From: JBBDXI01 sp040902425
GTDB lineage: Bacteria > Planctomycetota > Phycisphaerae > Phycisphaerales > UBA1924
Direction of reading: 5' to 3'
Length of the DNA: 64,000 nucleotides
NCBI GenBank assembly: GCA_040902425.1
Contig: JBBDXI010000081.1
Span: forward strand, 1-64,000
The translations under genes were made by a program, and so were the position numbers. Shown in pieces: positions 1-8,097 of the stretch (position 1 is its first letter; every line of letters starts with the position of its first letter). The notes beneath the pieces are model-generated. The model saw only the letters and a program-made list of their open reading frames with translations. It was not told where the DNA came from and searched no databases.

Positions 1-1216
1 TGAGGTCCTTCCAGGTGCCGGCGACGCCGGGGACGACGGCCTGGCCGCCGAGCTTCCCTTCGGTGCCCACCTCGCGGGCGACGCGCGACACTTCGGAGGC
101 GAAGCCGTTGAGCTGATCCACCATCGTGTTGATGGTGTCTTTCAGCTCCAGGATCTCGCCCTTCACCTCGACCGTGATCTTGCGGGAAAGGTCGCCCTTG
201 GCGACGGCCGTCGTCACGCCGGCGATGTTGCGGACCTGGGCCGTCAGGTTGGACGCCATGGCGTTCACCGAGTCGGTCAGGTCCTTCCAGGTGCCGGCGA
301 CGCCGGGCACCACGGCCTGGCCGCCGAGCTTGCCCTCGGTGCCCACCTCGCGGGCGACGCGGGTCACCTCAGCGCCGAAGCCTCGGAGCTGGTCCACCAT
401 CGTGTTGATGGCCTCTTTCAGCTGCAGGATCTCGCCCCGCACGTCCACGGTGATCTTCTTGGAGAGGTCGCCGTTGGCCACGGCGATGGTCACATCCGCG
501 ATGTTCCGGACCTGGTCGGTGAGGTTGCCGGCCATCTGGTTGACCGACTCGGTGAGGTCCTTCCACACGCCGGAGACGCCCTTGACCTGGGCCTGGCCGC
601 CGAGCTTGCCCTCGGTGCCCACCTCGCGGGCCACGCGGGTCACCTCGGAGGTGAAGACGGAGAGCTGGTCGATCATGCGGTTGACGAGCTTGGCGGAGCG
701 GAGGAACTCGCCCTCGAGCGGGCGGCCGTCCACCTCGAGGCCCATGGACTGGCCGAGGTCGCCCTTGGCGACAGCGCCGACGGCGCGGGTCACTTCCGTC
801 ACGGGCCAGGAGAGGTCGTCGATGAGGGTGTTGATCGCCTCGACCTCGTCGGCCCACTCGCCCGCGGCCCCGGGGACGCTCATGCGCTGCTTGAGCTTGC
901 CTTCTTTGCCGACGACGCGGGAGACGCGGGCGGTCTCGGCGGCGCGGCGCTGGCTGACGGTGAGGATGTCGTTGAAGGCGTCGGCGATTTTCCCGTCCAT
1001 CCCGTCCAGGTCGCTGGGCAGGCGGACGGCGAAATCGCCGGCGCGGAACGCGAGCATGGCGCTGAGCAGGCGCCGGGTGAAGTCCTGGGGAAGGGCGGGG
1101 CTCTGGGCCGGCGCGGGGGCGCCCTCGTCGCCTGCGCCGCTCGGGCCGTCGGCGGGGTGCTCGACCGGCTCATCGATACCGCCGTGCAGGCGCGACACTT
1201 TCACCTCGTGTGGCAT
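1..1216 (-). CDS. Multi-HAMP sensor protein, 3'-truncated by the window edge
   Basis: About 405 codons are visible and the frame runs off the left edge. The N-terminus has no signal peptide or membrane segment, so the protein is probably cytosolic. From about residue 45 it consists of HAMP-type linker units, the later ones strongly repeated with a 92-residue (276 bp) period. Each late unit has the elements VTRVAREVGTEGKLGGQA, GVWKDLTESVN and INTMVDQL. This architecture is known from soluble poly-HAMP hybrid histidine kinases of the fungal Nik1/Os-1 type, where HAMP stacks relay osmotic or other stress signals to a kinase. The kinase and receiver domains would lie beyond the edge and are not seen, so the output type is inferred. 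The ATG at 1216 was chosen because GGGAG lies about ten bases upstream and no coding signal extends further. Confidence 0.9.
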   Translation of the reverse strand, partial: MPHEVKVSRLHGGIDEPVEHPADGPSGAGDEGAPAPAQSPALPQDFTRRLLSAMLAFRAGDFAVRLPSDLDGMDGKIADAFNDILTVSQRRAAETARVSRVVGKEGKLKQRMSVPGAAGEWADEVEAINTLIDDLSWPVTEVTRAVGAVAKGDLGQSMGLEVDGRPLEGEFLRSAKLVNRMIDQLSVFTSEVTRVAREVGTEGKLGGQAQVKGVSGVWKDLTESVNQMAGNLTDQVRNIADVTIAVANGDLSKKITVDVRGEILQLKEAINTMVDQLRGFGAEVTRVAREVGTEGKLGGQAVVPGVAGTWKDLTDSVNAMASNLTAQVRNIAGVTTAVAKGDLSRKITVEVKGEILELKDTINTMVDQLNGFASEVSRVAREVGTEGKLGGQAVVPGVAGTWKDL

Positions 1217-1480
1217 GGCGCGGAAACTCCCGGGATGGACGATTCATGGGTCCATGAGTTGGTAGTCAGGCCAGATGAAAACTCGATGAAGCCGCCGTAA
1301 CCACCGGTTTCCACCGGGCGTCCAACACGGCTCGCCGACCGGATGGGGACCGGGGGATCGGGGGAGTGTGTGCGCGGCGCGCCGCCTCAAGGAAAAATGG
1401 GCGCCGCCGTGAAATCTCTCTCATGCGAGGCGGTGCCGCTTGCACCTCCCGGGGGTTTCTCTAGTCTTCCCGATCCCCCC

Positions 1481-1894
1481 GTGAGTACCGACGCCCTCTC
1501 CAGCTCCGTCCTGACGCTCATCGCCGAGCGGATCGACTCCGTCGCCCAGCTGGAGGTCCTTCTGTTCATGAGGGACCGCCGGGACCGGGCGTGGACGGGC
1601 CGAGAGGTGGCGGGGGAGCTGCGGATCAGCCCGACCTGGACCGAGGACCAGCTGGCGCTGCACACGCGCCGGGCGCTGCTGGCGCGGGAGGGGTCGGCCT
1701 ACCGCTACTCGCCCCCCCCGGATGTGGCGGGGGCCGTGGATGACCTGAGCGCCGCGTACCAGACGCGGCCGGTGGCCGTGGTGACGGCGATTTACACCAA
1801 ACCGGACCGGACCATCCAGAACTTCGCTGACGCGTTCCGTCTTCGCAGGGGCCAACCCGACGAGGGCCCCCCACGAGGTGAAGGCCATGGCTGA
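1481..1894 (+). CDS. Small winged-helix-like protein of unknown function
   Basis: A 137-residue protein. Residues 1-75 are helical with a basic helix-turn-helix flavour (ISPTWTEDQLALHTRRALL, followed by a YRYSP wing-like turn), which resembles a winged-helix DNA-binding domain. The remaining part predicts an amphipathic segment near YTKPDRTIQNFADAFRLR and a charged tail. The GTG start is preferred over the ATG at 1343 because the upstream 46 codons have a composition unlike protein. A TAGTCT hexamer lies 13 bases before it. Its 3' end overlaps the next gene, so it is probably translationally coupled to the two small membrane proteins. A transcriptional or sensory adaptor role for that pair is inference; no family was firmly recognised. 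Confidence 0.6.
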   Translation: MSTDALSSSVLTLIAERIDSVAQLEVLLFMRDRRDRAWTGREVAGELRISPTWTEDQLALHTRRALLAREGSAYRYSPPPDVAGAVDDLSAAYQTRPVAVVTAIYTKPDRTIQNFADAFRLRRGQPDEGPPRGEGHG

Positions 1895-2162
1895 GGCGGT
1901 GTACATCCTCTGCGCGATCACGTCGCTGCTGTGCGCGGTGCTGCTGTTCCGCGCCTACCGGCGGGCCCCGTCGCGCCTGCTGCTGTGGAGCAGCGTGTGT
2001 TTCGTGGCGCTGGCCCTGAACAGCATCCTGGTGATCGTGGACCGGATCATCGTCCCCACCGCGTACGACTTCCGAATCCACCGCCTGGGCGTGGCCGCCG
2101 CCGGCCTGGTGGCCCTGCTGTGGGCCCTCATCACCGATACCCCGGGGAAGGAGCGCCCGTGA
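1887..2162 (+). CDS. Small membrane protein (DUF5985-like), first of a pair
   Basis: A 91-residue protein with three predicted membrane helices: AVYILCAITSLLCAVLLF, LLWSSVCFVALALNSILVIV and LGVAAAGLVALLWALI. The short cytosolic loops are rich in Arg. It resembles the DUF5985 family of small membrane proteins, which often occur as adjacent pairs; this assignment is from memory and no function is known. The ATG at 1887 is preferred over an in-frame GTG at 1878 because GAGGTG lies seven bases upstream. The start overlaps the winged-helix-like gene and the stop overlaps the next start by four bases (GTGA), so the three genes form a tight operon. Confidence 0.75.
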   Translation: MAEAVYILCAITSLLCAVLLFRAYRRAPSRLLLWSSVCFVALALNSILVIVDRIIVPTAYDFRIHRLGVAAAGLVALLWALITDTPGKERP

Positions 2163-2446
2163 ACCTGTGGCAGGCCTTCTTTATCGGCGTGAACGTGATG
2201 GCGTCGGCGGCGATCGGGCTGTACTTCCTGCGCTTCTGGCGCGGGACGCGGGACCCGCTGTTCATGGTCTTCGCGGTGGGGTTCTGGCTGCTGGCGGCGA
2301 ACTGGGGGGCACAGATGTGGGCGCCGGGGGACGACTACCCCCAGATCTACCTGCTGCGGCTGCTGGCGTTCGGCTTCATCATCGCGGGGATCGTGGGGAA
2401 GAACGCGGCGGCGCGCCGGCGGCACGAGCCGCCGAGGGCGGGGTGA
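2159..2446 (+). CDS. Small membrane protein (DUF5985-like), second of a pair
   Basis: A 95-residue protein with three hydrophobic helices: AFFIGVNVMASAAIGLYFL, PLFMVFAVGFWLLAANW and YLLRLLAFGFIIAGIVG. It ends in a basic tail KNAAARRRHE. The topology and the FLRFWRGTRDPLF loop match its upstream partner, so the two probably act as a heteromeric membrane unit. Its GTG start shares four bases with the stop of the partner, implying coupled translation. The function is unknown; the neighbouring winged-helix-like gene hints at a sensor or small transport role, which is inference only. Confidence 0.75.
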   Translation: MNLWQAFFIGVNVMASAAIGLYFLRFWRGTRDPLFMVFAVGFWLLAANWGAQMWAPGDDYPQIYLLRLLAFGFIIAGIVGKNAAARRRHEPPRAG

Positions 2447-2487
2447 GCAGGACGGCACGGGTGAGGGCCCACCAGAGCGGCGGGAAG

Positions 2488-2571
2488 TGCGGGCGACAGG
2501 AGTTGAACCTGCACGGCCTTGCGGCCACGGGATCCTAAGTCCCGCGCGTCTGCCAGTTCCGCCACGCCCGC
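2488..2571 (-). tRNA. tRNA-Leu (anticodon UAG)
   Basis: Read on the minus strand, the 7-bp acceptor stem GCGGGCG pairs with CGCCCGC and the discriminator is A. The D arm contains TGGCGGAACTGGCAGAC. The anticodon stem CGGGA/TCCCG encloses the loop CTTAGGA, giving anticodon TAG. A long variable arm is present, as in a class II tRNA, and the T arm carries GGTTCAACTCC. The length is 84 nt. No CCA is encoded. It stands alone between convergently arranged genes. Confidence 0.95.
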
Positions 2572-2805
2572 GGGCGGGGGATCGTATTCACCGGACCGGG
2601 AAGGCCCGGGCGGGGGGAGGTCCGCAAGCGGGCGGGGGGGCCCCGACACGACCGAAAGCACCGGAACAGGCGGCAATCTCGGGGGCTGGCGGGGGCCTGA
2701 AGGGGCCCCGATTCGGCCCCACGGGCGCCGCTTGTGCCGATACTGTTTCCAAGCCGCCGAGCCGCCGCGTCCCGCGCGCGCCGGACGGCCCCACGGGGCC
2801 ACCCC

Positions 2806-3675
2806 ATGACCGCCCGCACCGGACTCGCCCTGAACGCCACGCCGTTCTTCCTTCGCCTGGCCCTCGGCATCGTCTTCCTGTGGGCGGGGCTGGGGAAGCT
2901 GATGAACGAGGTGGAGGTCAAGGGCGAGGAGGCGGCGATCCTGGGGAACATGGGCGTGATCGCGCCGCTGAAGATCATCAACCCGGGCCCGGCGCCCACG
3001 GGCGCGACGGGGACCACCGGGGCTACAGGCACCACCGGGACCACCGGCACCACCGGGCCCGCGGGCGCGGCCGCGCCGCCGGCGGCGACGCCGCCCGCCG
3101 CACCCCCTTCGCCGACGGGAGCAACGGGCGCAACCGGCGCGGCCCCCCCGAAGCCGGCCTCGCTCCCGGGGTCGTACACCGCGGAAGACTTCCCCACGCC
3201 GACGAAGGTGAAGGGTGTGGACCTGCTAGCGGTGGAGCTGTACCGCGCCGGCAGGCCGAAGGCGGCCCCGCCGCCGGACCCGGCAGCGCCGGGCGTGAAC
3301 CCCCCGCCACCGGCGTCGCCGATCCCGCTGTGGCCGGCGTTCCTGTCGGACGGCTCGTGGCCGATCTACACGGCGTGGGCGGTGACGGTGGTGGAGGCGG
3401 CGGGCGGGCTGTGCGTGCTGGTGGGCCTGCTCACGCGTATCTGGTCGCTGGGGCTGGCGGGGGTGATGCTGGGGGCGCTGTGGCTGACGCAGATCGGCCC
3501 GGCGATCCGGTCGGGGACGGCCGTCTACGGGTTCCTGCCGTCGCACCCGCCGTTCGGGATGGAGTGGCTCGGCTTCTTCTTCCCATTCGTGCTGCTGATG
3601 TCGGCGGTGGCGCTGGCGTTCGCGGGGGCGGGCCGGGCGAGCCTGGACGCCGCCCTGTTCGGGATGCGCGAATGA
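2806..3675 (+). CDS. DoxX-family membrane protein with a collagen-like insert
   Basis: A 289-residue protein. Residues 12-32 (FFLRLALGIVFLWAGLGKLM) are the first helix of the DoxX fold, and three more helices follow near residues 190-280, including the TRIWSLGLAGVMLGALWL segment. DoxX proteins are small inner-membrane proteins linked to thiosulfate and redox metabolism or thiol stress. Between helix one and the rest sits an unusual periplasmic insert of about 130 residues. Its start (about residues 65-90) is a run of G-A-T and G-T-T triplets like short bacterial collagen, and the rest is Pro/Ala-rich. Family members are normally 130-180 residues, so the insert doubles the size. The start ATG is the first in frame after the tRNA. 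Confidence 0.85.
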   Translation: MTARTGLALNATPFFLRLALGIVFLWAGLGKLMNEVEVKGEEAAILGNMGVIAPLKIINPGPAPTGATGTTGATGTTGTTGTTGPAGAAAPPAATPPAAPPSPTGATGATGAAPPKPASLPGSYTAEDFPTPTKVKGVDLLAVELYRAGRPKAAPPPDPAAPGVNPPPPASPIPLWPAFLSDGSWPIYTAWAVTVVEAAGGLCVLVGLLTRIWSLGLAGVMLGALWLTQIGPAIRSGTAVYGFLPSHPPFGMEWLGFFFPFVLLMSAVALAFAGAGRASLDAALFGMRE

Positions 3676-3683
3676 TCAGGTGA

Positions 3684-4787
3684 ATGGCAGCCCCCTCCCA
3701 CCGCCCCCCGCCCCGCGAGAGCGCCCCGCCCGCGCACCGCGCCGAGAGGCCGGGGGCGGCCGACACGGCGCCGCCGCAGGGCCCGGATAGCGACCGGCGC
3801 GGCCCCCTCGCGATGGTGCTGGCGGCCCTAGCCCAGGTCGGCGGACCGGTGCTGGCGTCGGTCCTCCTTCACGCGGCCGTCTTCGGCATCCTGATCCTCG
3901 CGGCCATCCAGCACCGGACCAGCGCCGGGCTGGGGCAGGCCCGCTCGGAGGTGGTCATCAATATCCCACCGCCACCGGCGCAGCCTTCGGAGGCCCCGGC
4001 GCCATCGCCGGGCGGCGAGCCGCGCCCGGCGCCCGACACGCCCCCGCCGCAGCTCCAGGGGCTGACCACGCCGAGCCTGGCTTCGCCGCCGGTGCTGCGT
4101 TCGGCCGCGGCCGACGCGGTCGCGCCCGGCGACCTGATGCGCGCCGAGCCGGCGGATGCTGGGGCGACGTTCGCGGGGCTGGGGACGCGCCGGGCGGAGT
4201 CGGTGGTGTACGTGGTGGACGCATCGGGGGCGATGGTCTCGTCCTTGAAGTTCATCCTGGCGGAGCTGGAGCGGTCGGCGCGGGGGCTCTCCAGCGCGCA
4301 GAAGTTCGCGGTGGTGCTCTTCCGCGACCGGCCGGAGAGCGGGTCGCGGTACGAGCTGTTCGTGCCCCCGGGGGGCGACCCTTCGCGGGTGATGCTCGCC
4401 CCGGCGAGCCCGACGAACAAGGCCGCGCTGGCGCGCTGGCTGCTGACGGTGCGCCCCGGGGGGCGGTCGAACCCGCTGGATGGGCTGCGCTGCGGGCTGG
4501 CGTTCAAGCCGGATGTGGTGTTCCTGCTGTCGCGCTCGATCCCGCGCTCGGCGGGGGAGCCGGGGGCGGGGCCGGGGATCTGGGGCAGGGGCCGGGCGGA
4601 GACGCTGGCGGAGCTCGACCGGCTCAACCCCAAGGGCCTGAACGGCCAGCGGCGGGCGGTGATCAAGGCGATCCAGTTCCTGGAGGATGACCCGACCGGG
4701 ACCATGCAGGCGATCGGCGCGGGGCACGGGGATGGGCAGGGAAGCTACACCGTGCTGACGCTGAGGGCGCTGGGGGTGCCGGGGTGA
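3684..4787 (+). CDS. Membrane-anchored von Willebrand A-like protein
   Basis: A 367-residue protein. A Pro/Arg-rich cytosolic N-terminus is followed by one membrane helix at about residues 52-72 (VLASVLLHAAVFGILILAA). A Pro-rich spacer (residues 95-135) leads to a von Willebrand A-type domain from about residue 172. The first strand reads ESVVYVVDASGAMVSSLKF. This replaces the canonical metal site DxSxS with DASGA, so metal binding is doubtful. The topology resembles a TonB- or ExbD-like spacer protein carrying a VWA domain outside the membrane, which would fit a surface or envelope scaffold. It starts eight bases after the DoxX stop and overlaps the following gene by GTGA, so these three genes are probably one transcript. 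Confidence 0.8.
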   Translation: MAAPSHRPPPRESAPPAHRAERPGAADTAPPQGPDSDRRGPLAMVLAALAQVGGPVLASVLLHAAVFGILILAAIQHRTSAGLGQARSEVVINIPPPPAQPSEAPAPSPGGEPRPAPDTPPPQLQGLTTPSLASPPVLRSAAADAVAPGDLMRAEPADAGATFAGLGTRRAESVVYVVDASGAMVSSLKFILAELERSARGLSSAQKFAVVLFRDRPESGSRYELFVPPGGDPSRVMLAPASPTNKAALARWLLTVRPGGRSNPLDGLRCGLAFKPDVVFLLSRSIPRSAGEPGAGPGIWGRGRAETLAELDRLNPKGLNGQRRAVIKAIQFLEDDPTGTMQAIGAGHGDGQGSYTVLTLRALGVPG

Positions 4788-7063
4788 GGGGGGCAGCGAA
4801 CAGCGAGCAGCGAACAGCGAACATCAGAGCGCGGCAACGCCGTCCGGCGGCTCTTCTGTTCGCTGTTCGCTGTTCGATGTTCGCTGTCGGGACGGCCTGC
4901 GTCGCCCAGCCGCCCTCGGCCGCGGACCTGGATGCCCTGACCCGGCGGGCAACGGACCGGTCGCTCTCGGTGCGGGAGCGGGACGCGGCCGCGGACCGGG
5001 CGATCGAGGGGCGGCGGGCGCTGATCGCGTCGCTGCCGGCGGGGGATGCCCGGATCGTGACGGCGCTGGTCGAGCAGGGGGCGGCGCTCCTGGCGCGCGG
5101 GGCCCGCGACGGGTCGGACTCGGCGGCGCTGCTGGGCATCCCGCTGCCGGCGCAGCTTGCGGCGCTGGGCGCCGACGCCCGGGAGGCGGCGGAGTGCCTG
5201 GCCCGGGCGAAGGCGGCGGCCGATGCGATCTCGCTCCGGGACTCGACAGCGCCCGCCCCCCCCACCGCCGAGGCGACGGATGTGCTGACGCGGGCGCGGA
5301 CGGTGAGCATCCCGTTCTACCGGGGGCGGGCGGAGGCGATCCTGGGCGCGATCGAGCCCGGGGGGACGCACGCGCAGGCGGCGGCCGACCTGCTGTCGCG
5401 GCTCGCGCTGGCGAGCGCAGCGCCGGAGGGGATCCGCAAGGTGACGTACGGCGCGGCCCTGCTGCGGCGGGGGGCGAAGGACGATGCCCGCACCGCGCTG
5501 GAGGAGTTCGCGGCCGTCGCCACCGCGCCCCGCGACCCGGGAGCGCCCGGGGCGACGCCGTGGCAGACCCGCGCCGAGGCGTGGATGGGCCTGGTGCGGG
5601 CGAGCGGGGCGCTGGGGACGGTCGAGCAGGCGCTCCCGCGGCTGCGCGCGGCGATGACCGGCCCGCCGTTCACGGCCGACGGGCGGCCGGACCCGCTGTG
5701 GACGGTGCTGGCGGTGGATGCGGCGAGCAGCGCGCTGACGACCCAGGCGGTAGCGGCCGGGCGCGCGGACCTACTGGACCTCGCGGTGGCGGAGCAGGCG
5801 GCGCTGCTGACGCGGGGGGACCTGGGGTTCAGCGCCGGGGCGCTGCGCCCCCTGGTGTTCGAGAAACTGGCGGTCCTGGCGGGGCGGGCGGAGAGGGCGG
5901 GCCTGGCGGTCCCGCCGGGGATGCGGCTGGCGCAGGCGGTGATCGCGGCCCGCGAGCCGGCGGGGCGCGACGGGGCGCGACGGTTCGCAGCGGTGGCGGA
6001 CGACCCGAAGGCCGGGGCGTTCGCGGCCGATGCGCTCTGGGAGCGGGCGGTGCTGCTGACCCAGCCGGGGCACGCGACCGGCGAGTCGCGCCTCGAGGCC
6101 GCGCGGGCCCTCACGCGCCTGGCTCGCGACCACGCGGGGAACCCGCGGGCGGCGGAGGCGATCGCGGCGGCCCTCGCCCACGCGCGGGCGCTCGAGGCCG
6201 AGGCGCCGGCGGGCGATGCAGCGCCGGCGCGCAGCGCCTACGAGGATGCCCTGGCGCTGGCCACCGCGCGGTACGAGTCGCTCCCGGAGATCGACCTATG
6301 GCGGTACGAGCGGGCGCGGCTGCTGGCGTCGGCGCTGCCGGGGGGGGGCGAGGGGGGCCGGGGGGCGGCGCTCATCGCCCGGCTCACCGAGGCCCTGGCG
6401 CAGCTCGCCCGCATCACGCCCGGATCGCCCCACGCGACGGCGGCCCGGTCGCTGCACGACGTGGCGCGCGTCCAGCAACTGGACCTGCTCTGGGCGCAGC
6501 TCGCGGAGCAGCGTCGCGCTGCCCCTCCCGCGCCCCCCACCCCCGACCCCCTGGCGGTCCGCGACTTCGCCCGCGCCCAGCTCCGCCCCGCGGCCGAGCA
6601 GGCGGTCGCCTTCGCGCGGGCCCACGGCAGCCCCTTCCTCGACCGCTTCCGCGCTGACCTCGCGGATGCGATGGTCGAAGCGGGTGTCTTCGGCGCCCGC
6701 GACCTGTACGAGGACCTGCTGAAGAAAGACGCCGGCATCCCCGGCGGCCGGCCGCGCCTGCACCTGGGCCTCGCCCGCGCCCACCTGCTCGCGGCGGACC
6801 CGGCGGCGGCGTTCCCGCTGCTGCAGCAGGCGGCCGCGGCGCTGGATTCGGGCCCGGAGGGCGCGGCGCCGTCGTCGCGACCGGAGGGCTTCTGGCACGC
6901 GTGGACGCTCTCGCTGGAGGTGCTGGCGGGGCAGAACAGAGATGGCTCGCGCACGGGCGCGATCCTCGCCCACATCAAGCGGCTGGCGCTGATCGACCCG
7001 GGGCTCGGCGGCCAGCCCTGGAAGCAGCGGATCGAGGCGATCCGCGCCCGCCCGGCGCCTTGA
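4784..7063 (+). CDS. Large Ala-rich helical-repeat (TPR-like) exported protein
   Basis: A 759-residue protein, extremely rich in Ala, Arg, Leu and Gly. Repeated helix pairs through residues 60-740 resemble degenerate TPR or HEAT-like repeats. A hydrophobic stretch ending in FAVGTACVAQ around residues 24-40 could be a signal peptide. However, this part of the gene is built from an inverted heptamer repeat, so the N-terminus may be secondary. The GTG start overlaps the stop of the VWA gene by four bases; an in-frame ATG at 4877 is an alternative. The context suggests a periplasmic scaffold partner of the VWA protein. No specific family was recognised. Confidence 0.75.
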   Translation: MRGAANSEQRTANIRARQRRPAALLFAVRCSMFAVGTACVAQPPSAADLDALTRRATDRSLSVRERDAAADRAIEGRRALIASLPAGDARIVTALVEQGAALLARGARDGSDSAALLGIPLPAQLAALGADAREAAECLARAKAAADAISLRDSTAPAPPTAEATDVLTRARTVSIPFYRGRAEAILGAIEPGGTHAQAAADLLSRLALASAAPEGIRKVTYGAALLRRGAKDDARTALEEFAAVATAPRDPGAPGATPWQTRAEAWMGLVRASGALGTVEQALPRLRAAMTGPPFTADGRPDPLWTVLAVDAASSALTTQAVAAGRADLLDLAVAEQAALLTRGDLGFSAGALRPLVFEKLAVLAGRAERAGLAVPPGMRLAQAVIAAREPAGRDGARRFAAVADDPKAGAFAADALWERAVLLTQPGHATGESRLEAARALTRLARDHAGNPRAAEAIAAALAHARALEAEAPAGDAAPARSAYEDALALATARYESLPEIDLWRYERARLLASALPGGGEGGRGAALIARLTEALAQLARITPGSPHATAARSLHDVARVQQLDLLWAQLAEQRRAAPPAPPTPDPLAVRDFARAQLRPAAEQAVAFARAHGSPFLDRFRADLADAMVEAGVFGARDLYEDLLKKDAGIPGGRPRLHLGLARAHLLAADPAAAFPLLQQAAAALDSGPEGAAPSSRPEGFWHAWTLSLEVLAGQNRDGSRTGAILAHIKRLALIDPGLGGQPWKQRIEAIRARPAP
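4796..4884. repeat. Inverted heptamer array forming a long hairpin
   Basis: Four heptamers of the type GCGAACA lie at 4796-4823. Four complementary heptamers TGTTCGC/TGTTCGA lie at 4857-4884. The intervening 33 bases can extend the stem through AGAGC and GCTCT. The element sits inside the first 35 codons of the helical-repeat gene. Confidence 0.85.
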
Positions 7064-7129
7064 CGGGGCGTGGCACTGCTTCACGTCGTGCCTCCGTGCC
7101 ACCGCCTTTGTGCCCGCTTCTTCCCCCGC

Positions 7130-7135
7130 TACACT
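7130..7135 (+). promoter_or_regulatory. -10 element before tmk (leaderless)
   Basis: TACACT lies seven bases before the GTG start; TTGTGC lies 16 bases further upstream as a possible -35. There is no room for a ribosome-binding site. Confidence 0.55.
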
Positions 7136-7142
7136 CCGCCCC

Positions 7143-7793
7143 GTGCGCGACCCACTGCCCTGGCTCAACACGCTCCGCGGCCGGTTCGTGGTCTTCGAGG
7201 GGCCGGACGGCTCCGGGAAGACCACGCAGTTCCGCCGCTTCGTGCAGGCGGCGCAGCAGAACGGGCTGCCGCTGTGCGAGGTGCGCGAGCCGGGGGGCAC
7301 CAGTGTCGGCGAGAAGATCCGCGAGATCCTCCTCGACCACGCCCACCGCGACATGACGCTGACCACCGAGATGATGCTCTACATGGCCAGCCGCGCCCAG
7401 CTGCTGGAGCAGCGGATCATCCCGGCGATCACGCGGGGCGAGCTGGTGGCGGCGGACCGCTTCCTGCCCTCGACGCTGGCGTACCAGGGCGCGGCGGGGG
7501 GCATCGCGACGCAGGACATCATGGATGTGGCGCGGGTGGCCCTGCGCGGGTGCGAGCCGGACCTGGTGCTGATCTTCGACGTGGATGAGGACACGGCGGC
7601 CCGGCGGCTGTCGCCGCTGCTGGACCGGATGGAGGCGAAGGGGCGGGACTTCCACCGGAAGGTTCGTCAGGGGTACCTGGCGCAGATCGCGGCCAACCCG
7701 CGGACGCACAAGCGCATCGACGCGGGCGTGCCGGAGGAGCAGGTGTGGATGAGCCTGCTGGCGGTGGTGCACCAGCACTTCGCGGGGCGATAG
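7143..7793 (+). CDS. tmk: Thymidylate kinase
   Basis: A 216-residue protein that phosphorylates dTMP to dTDP with ATP in dTTP synthesis. The P-loop FEGPDGSGKTT is at about residues 17-27. The conserved DR of ADRFLPSTLAYQGA follows near residue 105, and the lid region LDRMEAKGRDFHRK lies near residue 163. The length is usual for the family. The GTG start is supported by a TACACT hexamer just upstream; the ATG 33 bases earlier would place that hexamer inside the gene. The preceding region is a short spacer after the helical-repeat gene. Confidence 0.95.
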   Translation: MRDPLPWLNTLRGRFVVFEGPDGSGKTTQFRRFVQAAQQNGLPLCEVREPGGTSVGEKIREILLDHAHRDMTLTTEMMLYMASRAQLLEQRIIPAITRGELVAADRFLPSTLAYQGAAGGIATQDIMDVARVALRGCEPDLVLIFDVDEDTAARRLSPLLDRMEAKGRDFHRKVRQGYLAQIAANPRTHKRIDAGVPEEQVWMSLLAVVHQHFAGR

Positions 7794-7817
7794 TTGTGCC
7801 CCCGCCCGGAGTACCGC

Positions 7818-7823
7818 TACGCT
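7818..7823 (+). promoter_or_regulatory. -10 element before the DUF4160 gene (leaderless)
   Basis: TACGCT lies six bases before the ATG, the same geometry as several other genes here. Confidence 0.45.
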
Positions 7824-7829
7824 GAGCCG

Positions 7830-8089
7830 ATGCCCGAAATCAGCCGGTTCTTTGGCATCGTTGTCACGATGTACCACAAGGACCATCCGCCGCCCCATTT
7901 CCACGCCCGATACGCTCGCAGAGTGCCACGTTCTCGATCGCGGAGTTGCGACTGATGGAGGGTCGGCTGCCGCCCCGCGTCGTCGGCCTGGTCATCGAAT
8001 GGGCCACCCAGCACCAAGCCGAACTCTCCGCGAACTGGGAACTCGCGGTGGCTCGCGAGCCGCTCACCCCCATAGCGCCCCTCGACTAG
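7830..8089 (+). pseudogene. DUF4160 protein, frameshifted
   Basis: The first 29 codons read PEISRFFGIVVTMYHKDHPP then PHFHARY, the conserved start of DUF4160 proteins. After HARY the frame runs into a stop at 7953. The rest of the family sequence (FSIAELRLMEGRLPPRVV, then the NWELA and PIAPL motifs) continues in another frame to a TAG at 8087-8089. The spacing shows that one base is missing around 7914: restoring a G would give YGSQSATFSIAEL, which fits the conserved YG. So this is either a recent frameshift mutation or a sequencing error in a draft assembly. DUF4160 genes are commonly paired with DUF2442 genes in toxin-antitoxin-like or accessory pairs, as here. Confidence 0.8.
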
Positions 8090-8092
8090 CAT
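8087..8092 (+). promoter_or_regulatory. Possible -10 element before the DUF2442 gene
   Basis: TAGCAT overlaps the stop codon of the DUF4160 frame and lies five bases before the next ATG. Confidence 0.35.
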
Positions 8093-8097
8093 TGACC

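Noticed and set aside
126..1265. Long plus-strand reading frame opposite the HAMP gene
   Set aside because: The minus strand gives clear HAMP repeats in the same DNA. The plus-strand frame is only the antisense shadow of a very GC-rich gene.
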